Positions 20,378 through 36,222 of a stretch of DNA of 64,000 bases are shown piece after piece (the stretch's first letter is position 1; the number at the start of each line of letters is the position of its first letter). This DNA is from Amoebidium appalachense (Eukaryota > Ichthyosporea). The translations under genes were made by a program, and so were the position numbers. The notes below the pieces were generated by a model that did not search any database, was not told where the DNA came from, and saw nothing but the letters and a program-made list of their open reading frames with translations. Where the stretch lies: the NCBI GenBank assembly GCA_963693365.1, contig CAVNZM010000008.1, forward strand, positions 8,742,001 to 8,806,000. The letters are read 5' to 3'.

Positions 20378-22042
20378 ACATACACACACACTACCACCAC
20401 CACCACCCACCCATCTCTCTGATGTTTGCTTGTGCCCCCACAGTCGCTGCTCGAACACGCCCAAAATGGCTGTCTGTCGGACCCCCCCGGCCTGCCCCTC
20501 TACTACGAGACCACTGCCGACGCAGATGGGCTCATGCGCTACCGCTGCATCCGGGGCACCAACGAGGTGGAGGGGGCAGTGCACAACCCCCTGGCCACCC
20601 ACTTTGGGGCCACACGCATGTCGCTGCGCCTGCTGGACGCCACCATGTCCAATAGGCGCCACCGCCACAACCTGCGTGCACACTACCGCAACCGCCTGGG
20701 CCAGGCATCGGGGCCCCCCCACTACAGCCCCTGGATTGTTGACGACATGGAGGCACTGGCGCTGATGCTGTACGGCCATCACCTCGACCCCCAGTGGGTA
20801 CCCGTAGGCTGCTACAAGCTACCGGAGGAGTACTTCAACTTTGCCCCGCTCTCCTGTGTGGCCAATGCCCCGGCGCAGGAGCCAGTTGCGGTGCCCGCAC
20901 CCCCACCTCCGTCTGATAACATCGAGCCTGCAGCCAATGGCGTGATGGGCGGGCCAGAGGACTGTGAGGTCGAGGAGGGTGACGGTGCTGCCATGGGGGG
21001 GGGCAACCAGGTGGCGCGTGGTGCACCACAGCCGGACCCTGCACTGAGGGGCGACTACAAGTTCCTGGCGCAGAAGCAACATGTGGCCATCCCCTTCCTT
21101 CCGGTGCTTACCCCTCAGGAGCGCAAGCTATTCAGCACGCTGCTCCTGGGCACCTACAAGGCACATGCAAAGCCCAACGGCCAGCTGTTCGAGGCTTTGG
21201 CCCAAGACTTCAACAAGGCTGCCTCTGTGGCTGGGGGAATCTACATGAAGGATGCGGCCTACATCAAGAAGCATTTCGACAAGTGGAAGACCTGGCAGAC
21301 GGCACATGCACAGCGCTCCACACACGAGGGCCTGGCAGATCACCGCAAGCGTATGCGCGAGGAGAGGGCAGACGCTGTGCCAGCAACCATACGGCCTGCC
21401 CCCTTGCCACCCCTCCCTGTTCCAGACGGTGTCGATGCAGGGGCGCAGCGTGAGCGGCCCTTGCCCATGCTAGTGGGCAAAAAGCATCGCAACATTGGCC
21501 CTGAGGGGCCCCTGCAGATGGATTTGCCGGTGCCCCCTCCTATGCAGCCACCCCAGAGAGCCCCCAAGACCTGCAAGACGTGTGGCCGCCAGGGCAAGGG
21601 CTGCCTCGGCTCCAATCGGGCCAAGAGCTGCCCACGTTGGGTTGCAGCCAATCAGGATGCCATGCCACCAGCACCCGCGCTTGACATGCAGCAGGGCCAT
21701 GTGCCGCACATGCCCCCTGCACCCCATCCAGGCCCGCACCACCCACATGGCTGGCCCCCACCGTGGGGCATCATGCCGCCTCAGCCCGGCCCTGCCTTCC
21801 CCATGCCTGGGCTACTGCCGCAGCACGGTCCCCATCCTTACTTGGGCCATGTGGGCCAGCCCTCGGCTGGTGGGCAGTTCCCACCCCCTTCTCGTGCATC
21901 TGCTGTGCTGGGCCTGGCGTTGCCACCTGCTGGAGAGACGCAGCTGCAATGGCACGATCGAAAGCAAAGTAATCGTGGCCGCAAGTCTGCAGGCAGCCAA
22001 TCAGGATCTCAGAGTAGTCAGAGTAGCCAAACTAGTGTCTAA
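14146..22042 (+). CDS. DUF6729-like / DEDDy 3'-5' exonuclease fusion protein, probably mobile-element derived
   Basis: Six exons: 14146-15295, 16259-16449, 17433-18276, 18734-19359, 19813-20019 and 20444-22042 (1538 aa). Introns 1 and 5 use GC donors (CAG|gcaagt, GAG|gcaaca); all phases match. The start is the first ATG in the open frame, in a basic N-terminus with a GAGRKKK AT-hook-like motif. An acidic stretch follows. Residues ~205-430 form a zinc-ribbon-type module (RRVIDFDSCYYII, C255-x2-C258) like Pfam DUF6729 proteins. Residues ~560-730 form a WRN/Egl-like exonuclease with all DEDDy residues: D571/E573, D637, Y706-x3-D710. Then come a Pro-rich linker, a CIRGTNEVEG motif (~1040), a Myb/SANT-like helix region (~1221-1300), a zinc knuckle (CKTCGRQGKGC, ~1382) and a Met/Pro/His-rich tail. 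Function is unknown. An element-encoded or domesticated nuclease is my inference. Exons 3-6 look more GC-rich than neighbouring genes. Confidence 0.8.
16808..16869. repeat. 62-nt uninterrupted poly-G run
   Basis: This is the longest homopolymer in the window, in intron 2 of the exonuclease gene. Further G runs flank it (16922-16950, 17008-17025). A family of imperfect GGGTTTGGGGGGAAGG units follows at 17056-17345. That segment is a minisatellite-like array with 'gggcacatgggttt' recurring five or more times. Confidence 0.9.
17085..17350. repeat. Imperfect G-rich minisatellite
   Basis: A unit of about 45-60 bp recurs at least five times with indels. It combines (g)ggcacatgggtttgggggg with a following aagg-rich or gaaaggatt segment. 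It ends about 80 bp upstream of the acceptor of exonuclease-gene exon 3. Confidence 0.75.
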
Positions 22043-25419
<3,377 letters not shown>

Positions 25420-26248
25420 ATGGAAGCACCGGGGGAACCCACCACTAAGATGCTCAGGGATGGGCCAGACCGTCGTCCTCCAGTCAGCGAAGAGGACGAC
25501 CTCACGATACAGCTTCTGCCGGGTAAGTTTGAAGGCAACCTTCTTCTCTCTCCAGTGCCAATCCGCCCCTCTCCTGCTCCCCCCCCCCCCCCCCCCCCCC
25601 CCCCTCCCCCCCTCCCCGAGCGCACGGCGCCGCCTTGTTCTTCCCACAGCAGGGTTTACCTAACCCCAAACCCCCCTCCCCCTTCCCCCCCCTCCCCGCC
25701 CCGCCCCCTGGCCCCCTCTGCCCCCCCCTTCCCCCCCCCCCCCCCCCCCCCCCTTGTCCTCCCCCCTCCAACACACACACACACTGACAAAACTCAGCCT
25801 TTCCTTCTTTCTTGCAGATCTCCCTTCCCAACTGTTCACTGTGTGTTTGTGTGTCATACTGTTACACAAGCGCATTCACCCCCCTCCTGCACTGTTCCCT
25901 CCATGCTCTTCGCTCCATCTTCCCTAGCTTTGAAGTTTCCAACCCTCCCCCCCCCCCCCCCCTTCCCCCCCCCCCCACCCCCCCCCCCACACACACCACC
26001 CACCCTCCCCACCTTTCAATACCCCCCCCCCCCCCGTCCCCTCCACTTCCCGTACTTTCTCTTCCCTTTCTCGCGAGATGGCTCCTGCTGTGCCCGATCT
26101 GTTTTTTGTTGTTTATTCTTCCTGTCCGGGTTGCTTATTTACTCCACCGTGTTCTTGGTCACGAGCCTACACTAGGCTGCGACCCCCCCCCCCCCCCCCC
26201 CCCTCCCCCAACCACCGCTCCCACCCCCACCCCTCCTCCTCTTCCTCC

Positions 26249-26295
<47 letters not shown>

Positions 26296-26967
26296 ATTCC
26301 CCTTGTGTATTTAGTGCTGCTTTGCTGACCCGCACTTTCTTTAAATACTCCCCCCTTCCCCCGTACCCTCCTCACCCCCCTCCCCCCTTCCCCCCCCCCC
26401 CCTTTCCGATGCGAGGGCTTTTTTCCTTTCTATGTATTCCTTTTTTTATCCTTTGTACTGTCCCCCCTCCCCCCGTCTATGCGTACTTCGTACTGTGTTC
26501 CGCATTCAAACCCCCCTCCCCCTCCCCCCCGCATCTTAGTATCATTGTTATGCATACTCTTTGTGTGTATTTTGCACTCTGCATTGTGTTGTCTGTTGTG
26601 AATGTGTTCTTCGTATTCTATACCGAATGCCCCCCTTCCCCCTTCCCCCCCCCCCCCCCCCCCTGCCCTCCCCCCCTTGATGAGCTCTACATACATTACT
26701 TTCTCTATGCCCTAGTCCTTATGGCGTATCGCATATGTCTGCCTCTGTCATTTTGTACTTTGTGCTGTGAGCTGCACCCCCCTTTCCTGTCATTCCCTAT
26801 TTAAACCACCTGTCGAAGCTCTCTCCTCACACCCCTCTCTTTCCACCTGTACCCTTTTACGCAAACACATGTGCGCGCACACACACGCACACACCACAAA
26901 CACACCATAGACACGAACACAAATACCCACCCTCCATCCCTCCCACACACACACACACACACAAACA

Positions 26968-27006
<39 letters not shown>

Positions 27007-27728
27007 ACAAACACACACACGCACACACACAAACACACACAGAAATCGAGGGGGTTCTATCCAAATGGACAAACTATTTCGGAGGGTGGCAAGAAAGACT
27101 CTGTGCCTTAAAGGACGGGTTCCTCTCCTACTACCTAACGGAGACAGAGATGGGAGACAGTTGCCGCGGGTTTATGAACCTTAAAGACGCGCACATTTCC
27201 GCTCACGAATACGATGAGTTAAGGTTTGACGTGACTGTTGGTGGGAATATCTTCTACCTGCGCGCACTGACCAAAGAGGATGCGGAGTTGTGGTTGGATG
27301 CACTGGAGCAGACTAAACAGGTTGGCGATAATCCCCCCCCCCCCCCCCCCCCCCTTCTCCCCTCCTTCCCCCTTCCCCACAGTGCATGCCTATCTCTCCT
27401 CGGCTCTTGTTCCCCTCCTCCCTCCCCCCCCCCCCCCCCCCCCCCCCCCCGCAGTTTTGGTGAGTTTTAGATCCGCCCCACACATACACACGACACATCC
27501 CCCCCCCCCCCCCCTCCCCCCCTTGTGACCCCCCTCTCCCTTGCCTCCCCCCACCACCGTCAAAAGGAGGAGAGGCGTAGAAAACTGCGGGAGAGATACC
27601 CTTTTCCTCCTTGTTTCTTTCTTTGTGTGTGTGTGTGTGTGTTTGCGTACGTTCTGGCGTACCATGACCACCCATTTTGCAGATGCAACCTTTGTACCTT
27701 TTCCTTTGCCGTGCACTGTATCATTGCG

Positions 27729-27762
<34 letters not shown>

Positions 27763-28294
27763 ACCACCACCACCACCACCATCTGAATCCTGACTAATGG
27801 CTTGACTAGTGGAGGGTATTAACTCTGTGGAGATGACTATCGGAGTGTTAGCTGCGGGAATCCCTCCCCCCTCCCCCCCCCCCCCCCCCCCCCCCTCGAC
27901 CGCTTTACTTCCATGCAACCGAACATGGTTGCTCTGTGTCGTGCATCTGTAAGCACATACTCATTTTTCGCTGCACTGCTTTAGTTTGCACACACATCTT
28001 CACCGTTTTGCTCACCTTGCTTGCATAAGCAACCCTGCTCGTCTTTGATCAAGACGGGTTGACCCTCCCAAGTTCAGTTGATGCTGCTGTCTGAGTTGGA
28101 GAATCGTATATACGCGGGCGAAGGGGTCGAAACTCAGACGCAATGGATGACTTGGGCCCTCCCTGAGGATGGACTCTGCTTATGACGCATACTGTGCGCC
28201 TGGCTGATGTTGCATACTTGAATGTTTGCCTTTGCATGTGTCCTGCACCATGCTTCTCATCGTGTATGCGTACTTCGTACCGTGTTCCGCATTC

Positions 28295-28337
<43 letters not shown>

Positions 28338-28713
28338 ACACACACACACCACCACCACCACCAACACCACGGTTACCACAAAAAGAATAACCCCCACAAA
28401 CCCAAACACTTTCGGTTTCCTCCCGTTCCCTGTCAGATGAAGCAAAAAAACCAACAATCAATCAATCATACACACGGCACCCTACACAACTCGCAAACAA
28501 AACAGACATACCAACAAAACGATATTCTTCCAGATTCTGTCAGAGAACGGGCCAGGCGGGTTGCTTGGTTCCGAAACGTCGAGTCTACACAAACGCTCCT
28601 CTTCCTCTCTCGCATCCGTAGCCTCCCTTAAAGTTACCCGCACTCTTCGTGATAAGTTCACGGAGGCGGAAGCACGGAGGGACTTAATGTTGAAGCACGT
28701 GGAGAAGATTAAG

Positions 28714-28754
<41 letters not shown>

Positions 28755-28989
28755 CCCCGCCCGAAACCCTTGCTTTTCCGGAGGCATAGGAACCCCTTGA
28801 TGATGGCTCTGTTCAAGTGTCTTTTGAAACCCATGCTTTTGTGGAGGCATAGGAACCCCCTGATGATGGGCTCTGTTCAAGTGTCTTCTGTCTGCACGCT
28901 TTAATTGTTTGACTTCGGGTTTCTCACTGATGTGACGTGTTGTAGTTTGTCCTTTGTTGCCTCCTCCATACTTCCAACCCTCTAATGCA

Positions 28990-29035
<46 letters not shown>

Positions 29036-29480
29036 ACCTCCTAACCCCCGGCCTTTCCCACTGTCCTTGCCTGCATAAGTAACCCCGCTCGTCTTTGATC
29101 AAGACGGATGACCCACCCATGTTCAAGTGAAACAGTATCTGAGTTGGGTTTCGTTGACGAGGTGAATGGGTCAAAACTCGGGTACTGTGGATGACGTGGG
29201 CCCCACCTGAGGATGGGCTCTGCTTATTATGCATACTCTCTACGTATGGATTGCATTCTGCATTGTGTTATCCGTTGTTCTTGTGTACTTCGTACTTTAT
29301 TATGATGCAATCAAACCCCCCCCTCCTCCCTCACCCCCCAAGCGCATACGGATGCACAGGTACCCACACATACTCACGCACACACGCGCACACGCACGCG
29401 CGCACGCATGCAGACACACACACGCACGCGTACACGCCCACACACAAACACAAACACAAACACTTACACACACACACACA

Positions 29481-29528
<48 letters not shown>

Positions 29529-29943
29529 CACACTCCAATACACAAAAAAAAAATGAGGAAGAAAAGAGAACAAAAGAAGAAAAAAAGAAAATAACTGCAC
29601 AAACACACTTCTTTGTGTCCTTTTCCTTAAGGTTATTGGCCGTGCGAGACCAAATCCTATGTTTTTATGTGTTTTGGCTCATCTAGACTACAGGGGTTGA
29701 TTTGTGGCTTTTTGTGACACGTTTTGGCAGAGCTTTTGCATCTTTTTTCCCCAAGAGTAGTGCCCTGTTTTGTGGAATGACAGGACCGTTCACCCTATCA
29801 CCAATCTTCGTTAGTATAGTGGTTAGTATCTCCGCCTGTCACGCGGAAGACCCGGGTTCGATTCCCGGACGGAGAGATGTTTTTGCCTTTTCTTTTTTTC
29901 CCACTGTCCACCTCCATTGTCACTTTACCTTCTCTTCCCCCCT

Positions 29944-29980
<37 letters not shown>

Positions 29981-30034
29981 GGGTGCCCCCCACTCCTCCT
30001 CCACTTCCCCCTTGCTCCCTCCCCCCCCTCCCCT

Positions 30035-30065
<31 letters not shown>

Positions 30066-30188
30066 CCTTGTGTATTTAGCGCTGCTTTGCTGACCCGCAC
30101 TTTCATGTACATACTCCCCCCCTCCCCTCCCCCCTCCCCCCCATCTTATTATCACTATTATGCATACTCTTTGTGTGTACTTTGCAGT

Positions 30189-30223
<35 letters not shown>

Positions 30224-30624
30224 TTCCCCTCCCCCCCCCCCCCCGCGCCCCCAACAACAACAACAACAACACCCCACCCAACCCACCCACCCACTCACCC
30301 ACCCGCGCAAACTTGGCTGAATCCAAAGCTATTGCCTCTTTCTCTTTCTCTACTGTTGTGCCTTCCCGACGGATGAAGGAGACCGTTAGTCCTATCACCA
30401 ATCTTCGTTAGTATAGTGGTTAGTATCTCCGCCTGTCACGCGGAAGACCCGGGTTCGATTCCCGGACGGAGAGTTTTTTTTTCTTTTTAGTTTCTGTTGT
30501 CCTTTCTTTCTTTGTTTCCCCCCCCCCCCCCCCCCCCCCTCCCCCCTCCCCTCCCCTCACCGCAGCCCACCCGCCCCCCTATCTCTCCGAACCCCCCCCC
30601 CCCCCCCCCTCCCTCCTCCTGCCC

Positions 30625-30684
<60 letters not shown>

Positions 30685-31275
30685 TGGTCTCAAGTTTTCC
30701 TGTTCCCGTTTGCATGGTCTCTGACTCTACTTACCTCTCCCCAACCCAATTCTTATGAACCCCTCTTCCTCTTTTCCTTTTCCTTTTTTTCTCGCCTCCC
30801 CTCCTTTCTCTCTCCCATTCTTCCCTCCTCCCACTCTTTTCTTTCACCCTCACAGGAGGTTGTGGCAACCCTAAGCAACACGCTTGCACCTGCAATCTTA
30901 GAGGAGCTTTCCAACGCAACATCAGCGGCTGAAGCGGAGGCAAAATCTCTGTGTGTGGCTATGGAAGAGTGTGTGGAGGTGATGAGCACACACGAGGAAG
31001 AGTGGGGGTTGAAGGTGGCGAGAGAGAGGGAGGGGAGAAAACTACTGGAGCAGAAACTGCAGGCTATGAAGGTGTGTGTGTGTGTGTGTTTTCAGAGAAA
31101 GATGTGACAATTGCATACATGAATGCACATGCACGCAGGGGCACATGATGCATACGGCCATTCACACGCACAGGCACGTGCACATGCAGACACACACACA
31201 CATGTGAGCACGCACGCATGCACGCACATCAGCACATGCTTGCACGCACACATGTACACCAACACGCACAGGTGC

Positions 31276-31319
<44 letters not shown>

Positions 31320-32435
31320 GTATACCGAGATCCAATGGAGACTTCTATGAATATACACATCTTTACACATACACACTGCCACATACGCATTCACACACAA
31401 ATGGCACACAAAGGCATGCTCCTGCACACACCAACACACAAATTAGGATCAGGAGCGAGGGTGGGCCTTAGGAGGCGAGGAGAGGGAGAAATCTGTGCAA
31501 CAGCTGCATTTACAAACGTGTGGTGGCTTCACGTATAGATCAGCATAGATACTCACACACTCTCTCTTTCTCTCTCCCTCACTTCTCTCTGTCTCTCTTG
31601 CGCTCATTCGCTCCCCCCCCTCCCCTCCCCCAATCTCTTTCTTCCCCTCCCTCTTTTTAACCCTCCCTCCCCTTCCCCCCCCCCCCCCCCCCCCCCCCCC
31701 CCCATATTTTCCCCTCTGATTGCGAATTCTGCGGCCTTCGGGACTTAATTCTTTTCAGCTGGTGTAGTATGTTAGCCAGGGAAGTATCGACTTAGGTAGC
31801 GACGGGGGAGCTTCCTAGAAGCCCCGTCGCCTGAATTCCTATCCAAATTTTTCTTGCTTCTGCTTACTGCTGCAACTTTAACCCCCGGCCTTTCCCACTG
31901 CCCTTGCCTGCATAAGCAACCCTGCTCGTCTCTAATCAAGACGGGTGACCTACCCATGTTCAAGTGAAACAGTATCTGAGTTGGGTTTCGTTAACGACGT
32001 GAATAGGTCGAAACTCGGGTACTGTGGATGACGTGGGCCCCCCCTGAGGATGGGCTCTGCTTATTATGCATACTCTTTATGTATGGCTTGCATTCTGCAT
32101 CGTGTTATCCGTTTGTTCTTGTGTACTTCGTACTTTTTGAAGCATTCAAACCCCCCCCCCGGCCCCATCTCTCTCTGTCATTCTCGTTTCCCTCTCCTTT
32201 TCTCCCTCTTCCAAGTAAAATTTCCCTATCCATACTTGTTTTTGCTTTCTTGGAACCCCCCCCCCCCCCCCCCCTCCCCTCCCCGCGCTCCACTTCCCCT
32301 CTTCCCTGGGGTACAATCACTGTATCAATAGGCCATTGGACGAGATATGGAACCGGAGAAAATGCCTATAGAACCCCCCTAAGCACATGATTTCTCCCCT
32401 GGGAACCCAAGAAACTACCTATAAAGCACCCCCCT

Positions 32436-32466
<31 letters not shown>

Positions 32467-33089
32467 CACATGATTTTCCTCGTAGGTACGCAGCAAGCAG
32501 CAAGCAGAAGGCCAACAGACATCCAAATTCGGTGCCGGCCCAGACATTGAGGAGGGACCCCACATGCTCCTTGCGGAAAACGAATTCTACGACGCTCTAG
32601 AAACTTCCCTAGACGCACATGACCAATTGGAACAAGCGCTAGAAAGGGAAAAAGAGAGCCTTGAAGCGGTGAGGGACGGGGGAATGAGCGGTGGTGGGGG
32701 GACATTGACTGCAGGGGGGGAAGGGAAGGAAGGCTCCGGGGCAAAGAAGGCAGGGAAGTTGGGCCCGGGGGGGATTTACGCAAAAGAAATCGATCAGAAA
32801 GTCAAGAATGCGATGGAATGTTTTGCTATTACGGAGGCGAAAGATGGGTGGGAGAAGGTGGACGGACCGCCTAATGCAAAGTTGTTTAGAAAGGATGTGG
32901 AGGCTGGGAGCGATCAGATTAGTGATCATACACGGGTAAGATTGACCCCCCCCCCCCCGGCCTCCCCCCGGCCCACCTGTGTTTTCTTGCTCCTCCGCCA
33001 TTGCATGTGCATGTATTCTTCGGTGTTCAGATGTTGCACTGTGCTCATGTTATATGTGCGAGACATGCCATGCTATGCTTCCTCCCCCC

Positions 33090-33123
<34 letters not shown>

Positions 33124-33338
33124 CCTTACTCCCCCGCACTGAGGATGTGAATATTATGCATACTGCAGTGTGTTGTCCATTTTGAAAGTGCACCTCATGC
33201 TCGATAACGATTTTGAAAATTTAAGCCCTCATGGAGAATGTGCTCTGCCTGCTTTTGTGTTCTCTTTGTGGGCTGGTTTTTGCACGCCTGCAATGAAGTT
33301 TTCTGTCTCGAATCTTCGTTTTTATTAACATTTAACGA

Positions 33339-33388
<50 letters not shown>

Positions 33389-33517
33389 AAAAAAAAAAAA
33401 AAAAAACCCTGCCCGGAACCTTGGAACCACAGGCCACGGTTACTGTGCAGGGTGTGACAGCAAGGGAAATCAGTTGGTATTTTTGGAGCCTCGAGACACG
33501 GAGAGAGTGGGAAGGTA

Positions 33518-33556
<39 letters not shown>

Positions 33557-33648
33557 ATGTACGTGCGTGTGCGCGTGTGTGGTGCCTGCCTGACTGCCTG
33601 ACTGCCTGACTGCCTGACTGCCCGCCTGCCTGCCTGCCTGCATGCATG

Positions 33649-33692
<44 letters not shown>

Positions 33693-33971
33693 CTCGCCTC
33701 GTAGCTTTTTCTGCCGTAGATGTATAGCCTAATGCAAATGTATTCTCGGTATCCACCATATTCACACGTTATTCCAGCGATTCTCGAGACCTACCGGCTG
33801 GTGAATGATCTAGGCTCCAACACCATCGTAGTCAACCAGCTCTACACCCGAATCTGGCCGGCAGCACAACGTGACGTCACCTTCCTCTCTGCCCTTAGAC
33901 ACTTGGATGGTATTGATCCCCCCCTCCCCCCTCTTCTCTCTCTCTCTCTTCGTTTTTCACCACTACCACCA

Positions 33972-34025
<54 letters not shown>

Positions 34026-34217
34026 TCTCTGGTTTTGTTGCGCACTCTTGCCTGCACCTCGTCCGTCCCCCCCCCCCCCCCCCCCTGCCGCCCTCCTCCT
34101 CCTCTTTCTGCCCCGCGGATTGACCCTTATGCCGCTTACTCTTGCGTGTTTTTCTTCTTGCATATCCACATTATATTGTCCGTTGCGAGTTGACGCTTCT
34201 TCCTGTGTGCCGGGTTA

Positions 34218-34262
<45 letters not shown>

Positions 34263-34570
34263 ACACGCACACACACAAACACACACACACACGGCACATT
34301 GGACTACATAACATCATACCTTATCAAAAACAAGCGCAAGAACTGCCATCTGCAATAGGGATGTTCAAGGGGCACAGAAATTTCGATGTCGTCCAAGGGA
34401 GATGGGTGGTGGTGGTGAGCGGCGAGTGAGTGTGTGTGTGTGTGTGTGCATGTGCATGCGTGGGTGCGTGCATGTGCCTTTTTTTGGTTGTGGCGGCGTT
34501 TGTGTATGTGTGTTTGGGTGGGTGGGGGGGGGGGGGGGGGGGGGGGGATAGGGGGCACAAGGGTGGAGGA

Positions 34571-34608
<38 letters not shown>

Positions 34609-34851
34609 CTGGGAAAGAGGTCCGAAGGGAATGTGCAAAAAAAGTGACTCACTTTTGAACCTGTCTACGATGTGTTGGTTCTAACACGGGCGAACAGATG
34701 ACACTTCGGTGGTAGTCAATTTCTCAATCAAAGACCCGAAGGACCCTGTGGTACGTGTTCCCCGCCCCCCAGAGGATGGGCTCTGCTTTTTGTTATACTC
34801 GTTATATGTGCTGTCCGTCATGAATGTGTGCATCGTACTCGTGTCACATTC

Positions 34852-34887
<36 letters not shown>

Positions 34888-35128
34888 TTCCCCCCAGGGA
34901 GTCCCGTATTGGGCTAGTTGACTGGGCTGAAATTCCATTATTGTGAAATTAGTTCACCTATTGAGGTTGAGCTCTACTTATGATACATAACCTTTGTATG
35001 TGCTTTCAAACATCAGCATTGTTTTCTGCCGTGAGGGTGTCATCTCATTCTTGGGACGCATTAGAGCCTGCTGTTCTGTGGCTTTCTTATCGAGTTTCAT
35101 CTGCCACCCGCTTCATGCATACATGAGT

Positions 35129-35183
<55 letters not shown>

Positions 35184-35621
35184 CCTTCCCCTCCCCACAC
35201 CCCCTCCCGCCTCCTTCCCCACACACGCACTTAAATATCCCATTGAATACCGAAATAAGCAACAAGAATAACATTACCACCAGCAGCAGCACACAAACAA
35301 AAACTAAATTAGTCAGCCCACCACCATCTTTGCTTGGTGCCTTGATTTGTTTATGATGATATTACGGCAAACGTGTCATCATCTCGGGAGTTTGGTCTAG
35401 TGGTATGATTCTCGTTTAGGGTACGAGAGGTCCCGGGTTCAATTCCCGGAACTCCCCTATTTCTTTTTTTTTTTTTTTTTTTTTTGCGCCCCACATTTTC
35501 ATCATGTCCACTCCCCCTCCCTACGCTCCCTTGGTTTTCCTTGTTTGCTTGGTGTTGTGTGTGTGTGTTTTGGAACTCTTTTCTAGTGCGCCCCCTCTCC
35601 CTCCTCTCTTTCCTCCCTCCC

Positions 35622-35667
<46 letters not shown>

Positions 35668-36191
35668 GGGGGGGGGGGGGAGGGGGGGGGGCTATTGTAG
35701 CTGGGGCCGCCGCCGCCTGTCCCCGGAGGATGGGTTCTGCTTATTGCATACTGTGCGTGTTGCTGATGCTGCATACTTGATTGTTTACCTTTGCACGTGA
35801 CCCGCACCGTATTTCACGTCGTGTGGTTGTTCTTTGTACTGTGTTCCGCATTCTAACACCTTCTCCCTCACCTCCCAACACACGCACCGCTTACAACACA
35901 CGCACACACACACACACACACTCACACGCACACGCACATGCGCGCACACACATTGCAGCCACCCAACCTGGTGCGTGCCGAGTGCAACATATCGCTTCGC
36001 TGCATCACAAAGTACAAGGACTCGGCTGATGGCAAGCCCAGAGACCAAATCACAAGAGACGACATATACACTGAGCTGCTGTATAACGCCGAGGTTTCGT
36101 AAGACCCCCCCCCCCCTCTTTATGTATGGCTTGCATTCTGCATCGTGTTAACCGTTTGTTCTTGTGTACTTCTTACTTTTTGACGCATTCA

Positions 36192-36222
<31 letters not shown>

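Noticed and set aside
34300-34430. Possible extra CERT exon between exons 7 and 8
   Set aside because: Exons 7 and 8 already join in phase and match the START domain without a gap.
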